From NCBI RefSeq assembly GCF_017353515.1, contig NZ_JAFMPY010000023.1:1-64000 (forward strand): 64,000 bases of DNA, given 5' to 3'. The stretch comes from Jiella sonneratiae. Its GTDB lineage: Bacteria; Pseudomonadota; Alphaproteobacteria; Rhizobiales; Rhizobiaceae. Every line of letters starts with the position of its first letter. Position 1 is the first letter of the stretch. The position numbers and the translations under genes were made by a program. Below, in pieces: positions 54,786-64,000 of this stretch. The notes beneath the pieces are model-generated. The model made no database searches, had not been told where the DNA came from, and saw nothing but the letters and a program-made list of their open reading frames with translations.

Positions 54786-55454
54786 GTGATCGCAGGTCGC
54801 AACGCTTGGCTGGCGGGTCTTGCCGCGCTGTTCGCCGCCCCTTCGGCGGCCGACGCCCATCCGCACGTCTTCGTCGAGCCGCATGTCGAGATCGTCGGCA
54901 ACGCCGCCGGCGAGATGACCGCGATCCGCAACGTCTGGCGCATGGACGAATTGTTCTCGTCCTCCGTCGTCGTCGACTTCGACAAGAACGCCAACGGCAC
55001 CCTCGACCCGGACGAACTCGACGCCGTCGGCGAGACGGTCCGCAAGTCGATCGCCGAATGGAGCTTCTATTCCTTCGTCCAGCTGGACGGCAAGGACGTC
55101 GATCTCGTGCCGCCGGAGCGGATGCACACGCTGTTCGAGGACGGCCAGCTGATCTTCTTCTTCGAGATGCCGCTGAAACAGCCGATTGATCTTTCGCGCC
55201 ACAAGGTGAAGGTGTCGAATTTCGACGACAGCTTCTTCGTCGCCTTCGACTTCAAGGGCGCCGACGATTTCCAGCTGGTCGACCTGCCGGCGAATTGCCG
55301 CAAGAAGCTGCACGTGCCCGACGAGGACGAGGCGGCGAAGAACTGGATGAACACGATCGCCGGAATCGGCGCCGACGAGGCCGTGCCGCAGGACCAGGCG
55401 AACGCCTATGCGGACATTCTCGCGACGCGGCTGGAGGTCTCGTGCGCGGGGTGA
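54786..55454 (+). CDS. DUF1007 family periplasmic protein
   Basis: A 222-residue exported protein: signal peptide ending near AADA-HPH (~24), immediately followed by the conserved HPHVFVEPHVEI, a likely N-terminal metal-binding His stretch. Further typical features: RNVWRMDELFSSSVVVDFDK, an EF-hand-like DKNANGTLDPDEL (~66-78) and YSFVQLDGKDV. The family is encoded next to NicO/RcnA-type exporters and probably handles Zn, Ni or Co in the periplasm. The start is GTG 54786 with a GGGGGG stretch upstream. It overlaps the next gene by 13 bp. Confidence 0.87.
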   Translation: MIAGRNAWLAGLAALFAAPSAADAHPHVFVEPHVEIVGNAAGEMTAIRNVWRMDELFSSSVVVDFDKNANGTLDPDELDAVGETVRKSIAEWSFYSFVQLDGKDVDLVPPERMHTLFEDGQLIFFFEMPLKQPIDLSRHKVKVSNFDDSFFVAFDFKGADDFQLVDLPANCRKKLHVPDEDEAAKNWMNTIAGIGADEAVPQDQANAYADILATRLEVSCAG

Positions 55455-56581
55455 CCGGCCGGTCCGGCAAGGCGCGGGCGGATGGCGGGCCATCCGTGAT
55501 CATCGCACCCGCATTGATCCTTGCCGCGATGCTCTTCGTTGCGTTTCTTGCCGCCGAACCGGCGCTGGCGCGCTCCTCGATCGGCATCGGCACGTCGGAT
55601 CCGGTCGTCGCGCCGGGCAACGGCATGTTTTCGGCTCTGTTCCTGGAAATCGCGGCAAAGCAGCGGGAATTCTTTTCGGCGCTGCGCGAGGCGCTGATTG
55701 GGCTGAAGCGCGGGCAGGGCGCCTTCGTCTTCCTCGTCGGCCTGTCCTTCGCCTACGGCGTGTTCCACGCCGCCGGCCCCGGCCACGGCAAGGCGGTGAT
55801 CTCGTCCTACATGCTGGCGAGCCGGGCGGAGCTGAAGCGCGGCATCGTCCTTGCCGTCGCCTCGTCCCTCGTCCAGGCGGCGAGCGCCATTCTCGTCGTC
55901 GGCGCCGGCTGGTATCTGCTGCGCGGCACCGGCATCTCGATGACCGACGCGACCGACTGGCTGGAGATCGCGTCTTTCGCGATGGTGACCGTCTTCGGGC
56001 TCTACCTCCTCCTGCGTGCCGCGTTGCGGATCGGCCGCACCTACAATCCTGGTCGCCGGCTGGCCGCGCTGCTGCCGCGCACAGCGCAGCGGACCGGCGG
56101 CCCCACCGGCTCGCTCGCCTTCGCGGCGCCGGCTGAGCCGCGGAGGGCCGTGATGCCCGCGGCGACGGCGTTCCGGAAGGACGTCGTCTGCGATGCCGGC
56201 GTCGATGACTGCGACTGCGGCCGGCCCCACATTGCGAGCCCCGTGCAGCTGCGCCAGCCGCTGACCTTCAAGTCCGCCGCTGCGCTCGTCCTCTCGGTCG
56301 GGCTGCGGCCCTGCGCCGGGGCGATCGTCGTCCTCACCTTCGCGCTGCTGAACGAACTCTATCTCGGCGGTCTCGTCTCGGTCCTCGCCATGTCGCTCGG
56401 AACGGCGATCACCGTTTCGGCGCTGGCGACGCTTGCCGTCGCGACGCGGGGCGCCGTCGAGCGCGTCGGCCGCCACGCCCGCCGCGCCGCCCTCGTCGGC
56501 AACCTTCTGGAACTCCTCGGCGCAGCGCTCCTGACCCTTATCGGCATCGGCCTTCTCGGCGGCGCCCTGACGACGCTCTGA
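55442..56581 (+). CDS. NicO-type nickel/cobalt efflux membrane protein
   Basis: A 379-residue inner-membrane protein with six to seven helices. The family signature is HAAGPGHGKAVISSY (HxxxGPGHGK, ~107-121), and a second motif, GLRPCAGAIVVLTFALL, lies in the last third. Between them is a cytosolic loop with DDCDCGRPH, a possible metal-binding patch. The family exports Ni2+/Co2+ (RcnA) or related ions. The start is GTG 55442, 4 nt after GGAGG; GTG 55451 would overlap the previous stop by 4 bp and is the alternative. Coupled with DUF1007. Confidence 0.88.
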   Translation: MRGVTGRSGKARADGGPSVIIAPALILAAMLFVAFLAAEPALARSSIGIGTSDPVVAPGNGMFSALFLEIAAKQREFFSALREALIGLKRGQGAFVFLVGLSFAYGVFHAAGPGHGKAVISSYMLASRAELKRGIVLAVASSLVQAASAILVVGAGWYLLRGTGISMTDATDWLEIASFAMVTVFGLYLLLRAALRIGRTYNPGRRLAALLPRTAQRTGGPTGSLAFAAPAEPRRAVMPAATAFRKDVVCDAGVDDCDCGRPHIASPVQLRQPLTFKSAAALVLSVGLRPCAGAIVVLTFALLNELYLGGLVSVLAMSLGTAITVSALATLAVATRGAVERVGRHARRAALVGNLLELLGAALLTLIGIGLLGGALTTL

Positions 56582-56588
56582 GCGCTCC

Positions 56589-58725
<2,137 letters not shown>

Positions 58726-58806
58726 GGAGCGCCGGCACGCCCGGTCGATCGCCGATCGGCCGGGTCTGCCGCCAAGGTGACGTTTGCGACATCGCCGGAT
58801 GCGAGC

Positions 58807-58827
58807 GGGCCGCCCCAGGGGCGGCCC
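58807..58827 (+). terminator. Hairpin downstream of the TakP gene
   Basis: GGGCCGCCCC and GGGGCGGCCC form a compact stem, about 80 bp after the stop, followed by GATCTGTTT. The T-run is short, so confidence is moderate. Confidence 0.5.
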
Positions 58828-58909
58828 GATCTGTTTGGGGCTGTCGGAACCGTGCGCGATGTGCCGGCCTTTGTGGCCGAGCGGTCATGACCGACTGCAC
58901 GGCGGCCGG

Positions 58910-59848
58910 TCAGTCGCGTCGGCGGGAGCCGACATCGGCGCCCGCTTCGGCGCGCAGCGGCCGGCCGAGCCGTCCGGAAAGGTCCATGATGAACTGGTGG
59001 GCGACCCGGCCGGAGCGGCTGCCGCGGGTCGTCGCCCATTCCAGCGCCTGCCGTCGCAGGTCGTCCGGCGCGACCAGCTTCGCCAGGCCATAGGCCTCGA
59101 CATAGCCGTCGATCATCGCGAGATACTGGTCCTGGCTGCAGTTGTGGAAGCCGAGCCAAAGGCCGAAGCGGTCGGAGAGCGACACCTTCTCCTCCACCGC
59201 CTCGCCCGGATTGATCGCCGTCGAGCGCTCGTTCTCGATCATGTCGCGCGGCAGGAGATGGCGGCGGTTCGACGTCGCGTAGAACAGGACGTTGTCCGGC
59301 CGCCCCTCGACGCCGCCCTCGAGCGCCGCCTTCAGCGACTTGTAGGCGGTGTCGTCGTGATCGAAGGACAGGTCGTCGCAGAAGAGGAGGATGGGAAAGG
59401 CCGCCCTGACCAGCATCTGCATCAGGCCCGGCAGATGTGCGATGTCCTCGCGCGGGATTTCGACGAGCTTGAGGGGAGGGTGGCCGTCGCGCACCGTCGC
59501 TTCGTTCACCGCCGCGTGCACGGCCTTGACCAGCGACGACTTGCCCATGCCGCGGGCACCCCAGAGCAGCGCGTTGTTGGCGGGAAGGCCGGTGGCGAAG
59601 CGCAGCGTGTTGTCGAACAGGATGTCGCGCGAGCGGTCGATCCCCTTCAGAAGCACGATCGGCACGCGGTTCACCCGCTCGACCGGCTTGAGGCCGAGCG
59701 AGGGCTCGAAGACGAAGCAGTCCGCCGCGGCGAAGTCCGGCTCCGGCGCCGGGCGCGGGGCCAGCCGCGCGAGGCTCGAAGCGATCTGTTCGAGGCTCGC
59801 GGCGATCCGGCGGAGCGCGCCGTCTTCGTCTTCGTTCACATGCGTCAT
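58910..59848 (-). CDS. DUF815 family AAA-type ATPase
   Basis: A 312-residue cytoplasmic P-loop protein. Walker A GARGMGKSSLV (~93-103), Walker B ILLFCDDLSFD, then SLKAALEGGVEGRPDNVLFY and ATSNRRHLLPRDM, and a C-terminal AAA lid (GRVAHQFIMDLSGR). The N-terminal ~40 residues are a short helical region. This is the DUF815 family, widespread in Hyphomicrobiales next to yajC-secDF; function not known. The start is taken at ATG 59848 (MTHVNEDEDG); the ribosome site is weak. Divergent from yajC. Confidence 0.9.
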   Translation of the reverse strand: MTHVNEDEDGALRRIAASLEQIASSLARLAPRPAPEPDFAAADCFVFEPSLGLKPVERVNRVPIVLLKGIDRSRDILFDNTLRFATGLPANNALLWGARGMGKSSLVKAVHAAVNEATVRDGHPPLKLVEIPREDIAHLPGLMQMLVRAAFPILLFCDDLSFDHDDTAYKSLKAALEGGVEGRPDNVLFYATSNRRHLLPRDMIENERSTAINPGEAVEEKVSLSDRFGLWLGFHNCSQDQYLAMIDGYVEAYGLAKLVAPDDLRRQALEWATTRGSRSGRVAHQFIMDLSGRLGRPLRAEAGADVGSRRRD

Positions 59849-60116
59849 CGTCGATCCGTCGATAGAATTTCGCGCGCGCCGCTTGGAGGCCGGTCGCGCC
59901 GACCCGGGGCGGGCTCGGGCGGCGGTGCCCGCGGCGCAACCGACGTCATAGGCGCGGCCGCGACGCGCGGCAATTGTCGCGGCTTGTTGCATTGGCCTAG
60001 GTCGTTCGTATATTGCGGCCACGTCGCGGCGGGCCTGCCGCCGCGTTTCGTGCGACTTTTGGCGTGTCCCTTGGCCGCCACGTGCGAAGCATAACACTCT
60101 ACACGCGAGGTTGATG

Positions 60117-60458
60117 ATGTTCGTCTCCGAGGCTTTCGCCCAGACCGGTGCTCCGGCCGGCGGCGGGAGCGAGTTGTTGATCAGTATTCTCCCGTTCATC
60201 GCGGTCTTCGCGATCATGTATTTCCTCATCATCCGGCCGCAGCGCTCGCAGATGAAGAGGCGGGAGGAGATGCTGAAGAACATCCGGCGCGGCGACACGG
60301 TCGTCACCGGCGGCGGCATCGTCGGCAAGGTCACCAAGGTGCTCGACAACGGCGAACTCGAAGTGCAGATCTCCGACCAGGTGCGCGTGCGCGTCGTGCA
60401 GGGCACGGTCAGCGAGGTGCGCGTCAAGGGCGAGCCCGCGGCGGCGAACAACAAATAG
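60117..60458 (+). CDS. yajC: Preprotein translocase subunit YajC
   Basis: A 113-residue membrane protein, one helix (~19-38, LLISILPFIAVFAIMYFLII) followed by RPQRSQMKRREEML and a small beta domain (GDTVVTGGGIVGKVTKV). It joins SecDF and YidC at the SecYEG translocon. Three start-like codons are in a row (60111, 60114, 60117); ATG 60117 has AGG 6 nt upstream and gives the family start MFVSEAFAQ. Followed by secDF after 129 bp, the normal alphaproteobacterial order. Confidence 0.95.
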   Translation: MFVSEAFAQTGAPAGGGSELLISILPFIAVFAIMYFLIIRPQRSQMKRREEMLKNIRRGDTVVTGGGIVGKVTKVLDNGELEVQISDQVRVRVVQGTVSEVRVKGEPAAANNK

Positions 60459-60587
60459 TCAATTGCTTGAATGAACGTCAGATCCTGACGTAGAATCGCC
60501 GTCTTCAGCCGCCATCGCGGCCCGTCGGCGAAACATGCTGAAACCGGACCTGAGCAGGGCGCGAGGTCCGAACCTTCCGAGACCGCC

Positions 60588-63185
60588 ATGCTCTATTTCT
60601 CGCGCTGGAAGACGATTCTGATCTGGCTGACGGTCCTCGTCGGACTCGTCTACGCCGCGCCGAACGTTCTGCCGCGCAACGTCACCGATTCCCTGCCGGA
60701 ATTCTGGCCGAACAGGTCGGTGACCCTCGGCCTCGACCTGCAGGGCGGTTCCTACATCCTGTTGCAGATCGACCGCGACTCGCTGATCAAGGAGCGGCTG
60801 CAGGCGGTGCAGGACGAGGTCCGCCAGCTGCTGCGCAACGAGCGCATCGGCTATTCGGCGATCTCGGCGAACGAGCGCACGGTCACCGTGCGGCTTCGCG
60901 ATCCGGCGCAGGCCGACGCGGCGCGGGAGGCGTTGCGGCCGCTGACCCAGTCGATCTCGAGCGGCCTTCTCTCCGGCGGCGCGGTCTCCGAGGTGGCGCT
61001 CGCCGATCCGCAGCCGGGCGTCCTCACCGCATCGCTCACCGACGAGGGCGTCCGATACCGCGTCTCGACGGCGGTGACGCAGTCGATCGAGGTGGTGCGG
61101 CGCCGCGTCGACGAGCTCGGCACCACCGAGCCGGTCATCCAGCGCCAGGGCGACGACCGGATCATGGTGCAGGTGCCCGGCCTCGGCGATCCGCAGCGGC
61201 TGAAGGACCTGCTCAACCAGACCGCCAAGCTGACCTTCCAGCTCGTCGACCAGAGCGGCAATCCGGAAGAGGCCGCCCGTGGCGGCCGGGTGCCGCCGGG
61301 TGCCACGCTTCTCTACACCACCGACACGCCGGCGCGCCCGGTGCTCGTCAAGAACCAGGTCATGGTTTCGGGCGAGAACCTGACCGACGCCCAGGCCGGC
61401 TTCGACCAGCAGACCAACGAGCCGGTGGTCAACATCCGCTTCGACAGCCAGGGCGCCCAGCGCTTCGGCCGCGTCACCCAGGCGAATGTCGGCAAGCCCT
61501 TCGCCATCGTCCTCGACAACAAGGTGCTGTCGGCGCCGGTGATCCGCACGGCGATCCTCGGCGGCCAGGCGCAGATCTCGGGCTCCTTCACCGTCCAGAG
61601 CGCCAACGACCTCGCGGTGCTGTTGCGCGCCGGCGCCCTGCCGGCGACGCTCGACATCATCGAGGAGCGGACGGTCGGGCCGGGCCTCGGCGCCGATTCG
61701 ATCGCCGCCGGCGAGATCGCCGGGGTGATCGGCGCCATCGCCGTCGTCGTCTTCATGCTCGCGGCCTACGGCTTCCTCGGCATCATCGCCAATATCGCGC
61801 TCGCCGTGAACGTCGTCCTGCTGTTTGCCGTCCTCACGGTGATCGGCGCGACGCTGACGCTGCCCGGCATCGCCGGCATCGTGCTCACCATCGGCATGGC
61901 GGTCGATTCCAACGTTTTGATCTACGAGCGTATCCGCGACGAGCGGCGGCAGGGCCGCTCGGTGGTGCAGGCGATCGACATCGGCTTCCAGAAGGCGCTG
62001 GCGACGATCCTCGACGCCAACATCACCACGCTGATCGCCGCGGTCGTGCTGTTCTTCCTCGGCTCCGGCCCGGTCCGCGGATTTGCCGTCACCCTCGCCA
62101 TCGGTATCCTCACCACCGTCTTCACGGCCTTCACCCTGACCCGCTGGCTGGTGGCCGAGTGGGTGCGGCGCCGCCGCCCGCGCGAACTTCCCCGCGGCTA
62201 CTTCCGGCTCGTGCCGGAAGTCACCCGCATTCCCTTCATGAAGGTGCGGCTGAAGATCTTCGGCCTGTCGATGGCGCTCTGCCTCGCCTCGATCGTCTCG
62301 CTCTTCGCCATCGGCCCGAATTTCGGCATCGACTTCACCGGCGGCACGCTGATCGAAGTCCAGGCGAAGCAGGGTGAGGCCGACATCGGCGATCTGCGCT
62401 CGCGGCTCTCGGCCGCCGGCATCGCCGATCCTCAGGTGCAGGAATTCGGCACCAACCGCGAGGCGCTGATCCGCATCGGTTCTGCGGGCGACGTCTCCGA
62501 TTCCTCGCAGCAGGCGCTGGTCGACACGGCCAGCAAGGCCGTCGCCGCCGATTACGACGTCCGCCGTACCGAGGTGGTCGGGCCGACGGTGTCGGGCGAG
62601 CTCGCCTGGGCGGCGATCATCGGCGTCCTCGCCTCGCTGGTCGCCATCCTGATCTATGTCTGGCTGCGCTTCGAATGGCAGTTCGCCGTCGGCGCCATCG
62701 TCGCCACGGTCAACGACGTCATCCTGACGCTCGGCTTCATCACCGTGACGCAGCTCGACGTCAGCCTGTCGACTGTGGCGGCGATCCTGACGATCGTCGG
62801 CTACTCGCTCAACGACACCGTCGTCATCTACGACCGGGTGCGCGAGAATCTGCGGCGCTTCAAGAAGATGCCGCTCGGCCAGTTGCTCGACCTCTCCGAC
62901 AACGAGATGCTGTCGCGTACCACCATGACCTCGGCGACGACGATCCTGGCGCTCGCCGCGCTGTTCGTCTTCGGCGGCGAGGTGATCCGCTCCTTCGTCG
63001 CCTCGATGCTGTTCGGCGTGGTCATCGGCACCTTCTCGTCGATCTTCGTCGCGGCACCGATCCTGATCTTCTTCAAGCTGCGGCCGACCGATGCGGCCGC
63101 CGCCGCCAAGGCGGCGGACGACGCGGAGAAGGCCGAGGCCGAGGATCCGACGGAGCGCACGACGATCAATGCCGGGCGGGCATGA
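60588..63185 (+). CDS. secDF: Fused protein translocase SecD-SecF
   Basis: An 865-residue fusion of SecD (~1-530) and SecF (~545-845), twelve helices in all. SecD: GLDLQGGSYILLQID (D1 motif), the large periplasmic part with DDRIMVQVPGLGD, and GMAVDSNVLIYERIRDE in helix 4. SecF: NFGIDFTGGTLIEVQ and NDTVVIYDRVRENLR. These RND-type subunits use proton motive force to pull secreted proteins to the periplasm. ATG 60588. The polar C-tail (from ~845) is Ala/Glu-rich. The fusion form is common in Hyphomicrobiales. Confidence 0.96.
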   Translation: MLYFSRWKTILIWLTVLVGLVYAAPNVLPRNVTDSLPEFWPNRSVTLGLDLQGGSYILLQIDRDSLIKERLQAVQDEVRQLLRNERIGYSAISANERTVTVRLRDPAQADAAREALRPLTQSISSGLLSGGAVSEVALADPQPGVLTASLTDEGVRYRVSTAVTQSIEVVRRRVDELGTTEPVIQRQGDDRIMVQVPGLGDPQRLKDLLNQTAKLTFQLVDQSGNPEEAARGGRVPPGATLLYTTDTPARPVLVKNQVMVSGENLTDAQAGFDQQTNEPVVNIRFDSQGAQRFGRVTQANVGKPFAIVLDNKVLSAPVIRTAILGGQAQISGSFTVQSANDLAVLLRAGALPATLDIIEERTVGPGLGADSIAAGEIAGVIGAIAVVVFMLAAYGFLGIIANIALAVNVVLLFAVLTVIGATLTLPGIAGIVLTIGMAVDSNVLIYERIRDERRQGRSVVQAIDIGFQKALATILDANITTLIAAVVLFFLGSGPVRGFAVTLAIGILTTVFTAFTLTRWLVAEWVRRRRPRELPRGYFRLVPEVTRIPFMKVRLKIFGLSMALCLASIVSLFAIGPNFGIDFTGGTLIEVQAKQGEADIGDLRSRLSAAGIADPQVQEFGTNREALIRIGSAGDVSDSSQQALVDTASKAVAADYDVRRTEVVGPTVSGELAWAAIIGVLASLVAILIYVWLRFEWQFAVGAIVATVNDVILTLGFITVTQLDVSLSTVAAILTIVGYSLNDTVVIYDRVRENLRRFKKMPLGQLLDLSDNEMLSRTTMTSATTILALAALFVFGGEVIRSFVASMLFGVVIGTFSSIFVAAPILIFFKLRPTDAAAAAKAADDAEKAEAEDPTERTTINAGRA

Positions 63186-63189
63186 GCCC

Positions 63190-63573
63190 ATGCCCAAGGG
63201 AATCGAGATCCGCGAGGCCCATTTTCCGGGCCGCGCTCCGATCGAGGCCTATGGCAATGGCGGCTTCCGCTTCGCCTCGATGTCGCATCGCGGCTCGATC
63301 CTCTGCCTGCCATCCGGCATCTACGGCTGGTCGGCCTCGATCGGCGAGCCGTTTTCCGGCGAGCGGCTCGACATGGTGTTCGAGGAGGAGATCAAGTTTC
63401 TCCTGTTCGGCACCGGCCCCGACATCCGGCGCCTGCCCGCGGGGCTGAGGGAGCGGATGAAGCGGGCGGGGATTTCCTGCGACCCGATGTCGACGGGCGC
63501 CGCCGTCAGGACCTTCAACGTCATGCTGTCGGAGGGCCGGCCTGTCGGCGCGGCCCTCGTCGCGGTGGACTGA
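63190..63573 (+). CDS. Mth938-like domain protein (DUF498)
   Basis: A 127-residue cytoplasmic protein of the Mth938/NDUFAF3-like fold. Pattern: IEAYGNGGFRFASMSHRGS, FLLFGTGPDIRRLPAGLRER and DPMSTGAAVRTFNVMLSEGR, all typical. ATG 63190 is 4 bp after the secDF stop, so it is probably co-transcribed. The human relative helps assemble respiratory complex I; in bacteria the role is not proved. A squalene/phytoene synthase-like gene follows, whose human counterpart (NDUFAF6) is also a complex I assembly factor. Confidence 0.9.
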   Translation: MPKGIEIREAHFPGRAPIEAYGNGGFRFASMSHRGSILCLPSGIYGWSASIGEPFSGERLDMVFEEEIKFLLFGTGPDIRRLPAGLRERMKRAGISCDPMSTGAAVRTFNVMLSEGRPVGAALVAVD

Positions 63574-63710
63574 GCGCCGCCGCCTCAGGCGGATTGCCGG
63601 CTTCGCCACGGGCCGGACCGACGCGACAAACTATCGGCGAAACCGCTGCGGGAACCATTCGGGGCGATCGCCGGTCTTGTTCAGGCGACGAAACTCAGCG
63701 AGACGACCGG

Positions 63711-64000
63711 ATGGCTGCGAGCGACCCTGATGCCTGCCGCAACATCGTCGAGACCGGCGATCCCGACCGGGCGCTGTCGCTCGCCTTCGCGCCGCCGGCC
63801 GCGCGCGCCGATCTCGCGGCTCTCTACGCCTTCAACGTCGAGGTCGCGCGGGTGCGCGACCAGGTCAGCCAACCGCTTCCCGGCGAGATCCGGCTGCAGT
63901 GGTGGCGCGACGCCATCGCCGCAACGGCACCGGGCACCGCCGGGGAGCCGTCGCCGAACACAGGCACAGGCACAGGCACAGAGACGGGCGGGCCGGGCGA
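63711..64000 (+). CDS. Squalene/phytoene synthase family protein (3' end outside window)
   Basis: The first ~97 codons of a gene cut by the window edge. MAASDPDACRNIVETGDPDR, then LAFAPPAARADLAALYAFNVEVARVRDQVSQPLPGEIRLQWWRDAI is the conserved opening of the COG1562/NDUFAF6-type branch. The first catalytic DxxxD-like region of true synthases is weak (FNVEVARVRD), so it may not make squalene. The visible end is a repeat-encoded Thr-Gly run. It follows the Mth938 gene. Confidence 0.85.
   Translation, partial: MAASDPDACRNIVETGDPDRALSLAFAPPAARADLAALYAFNVEVARVRDQVSQPLPGEIRLQWWRDAIAATAPGTAGEPSPNTGTGTGTETGGPG
63957..63984 (+). repeat. Hexanucleotide tandem repeat inside the synthase-like gene
   Basis: The unit CAGGCA is repeated about four times (GGCACA phases), encoding TGTGTGTETG. 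Being a multiple of 3, length changes would not shift the frame. Confidence 0.65.

Noticed and set aside
63711-64000. Considered as a true squalene or phytoene synthase gene
   Set aside because: The aspartate-rich motif is weak in the visible part and the context (secDF, Mth938) matches the NDUFAF6-like branch; kept as a family-level call only.

Overview
This window is high-GC DNA from an alphaproteobacterium, most probably of the order Hyphomicrobiales (Rhizobiales). The signs are a MucR/Ros zinc-finger regulator, a fused SecD-SecF gene preceded by yajC, a DUF815 ATPase, a squalene/phytoene synthase-like gene next to secDF, a PLP-fold ornithine decarboxylase with a long leader, Crp-type regulators and interspersed palindromes of the rhizobial kind. 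Genus cannot be fixed from sequence alone. I see no rRNA, tRNA or CRISPR array.

Layout. 0-0.45 kb: the end of an IS630-type transposase that has cut off the tail of a BrnA/DUF4415-like antitoxin gene. 0.46-2.2 kb: FAA-family hydrolase and a DMT transporter. 3.0-7.7 kb: an envelope-stress module matching the E. coli yjfI-J-K-L-M-C set (DUF2170, PspA, DUF2491, DUF350, DUF1190, glutathionylspermidine-synthase-like ATP-grasp), split into two divergent units with a K+ channel added. 8.1-15.6 kb: SEL1-repeat protein, alpha/beta hydrolase, DUF882 peptidase, mucR. 16-20 kb: SGNH hydrolase, pgk, K+/H+ antiporter.

20.0-23.7 kb is a strikingly AT-rich foreign island with two translationally coupled genes: an unknown protein with a C-terminal membrane hairpin, and a NodU/TobZ-type carbamoyltransferase fused to a C-terminal ASCH domain. 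This is the best candidate for an undescribed system, probably nucleoside or nucleic-acid modification or a conflict system.

24-31 kb: a TRAP transporter operon whose small permease carries an N-terminal TM2 domain and a coiled coil, a lone BMP-type binding protein, msrA and a small membrane protein. 31-43 kb is a coherent acetate/low-oxygen block: a universal stress protein behind an FNR/FixK-type site, an ADP-forming acyl-CoA synthetase with a GNAT domain, a Crp-family regulator, a CrbR-like response regulator, a CrbS-like symporter-histidine kinase and malate synthase G. 43-50 kb: MarR-MFS, D-Ala-D-Ala ligase, a YcaQ-like glycosylase, then a small AT-richer patch (second Crp-family gene and two tiny genes) bracketed by two related palindromes. 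50-64 kb: GNAT, ornithine decarboxylase with a structured leader, LysR, DM13, L,D-transpeptidase, a DUF1007-NicO metal-efflux pair, a PuuD-like amidase, a TakP-type TRAP binding protein, DUF815, yajC, secDF, a Mth938-domain protein and the start of a squalene/phytoene synthase-like gene.
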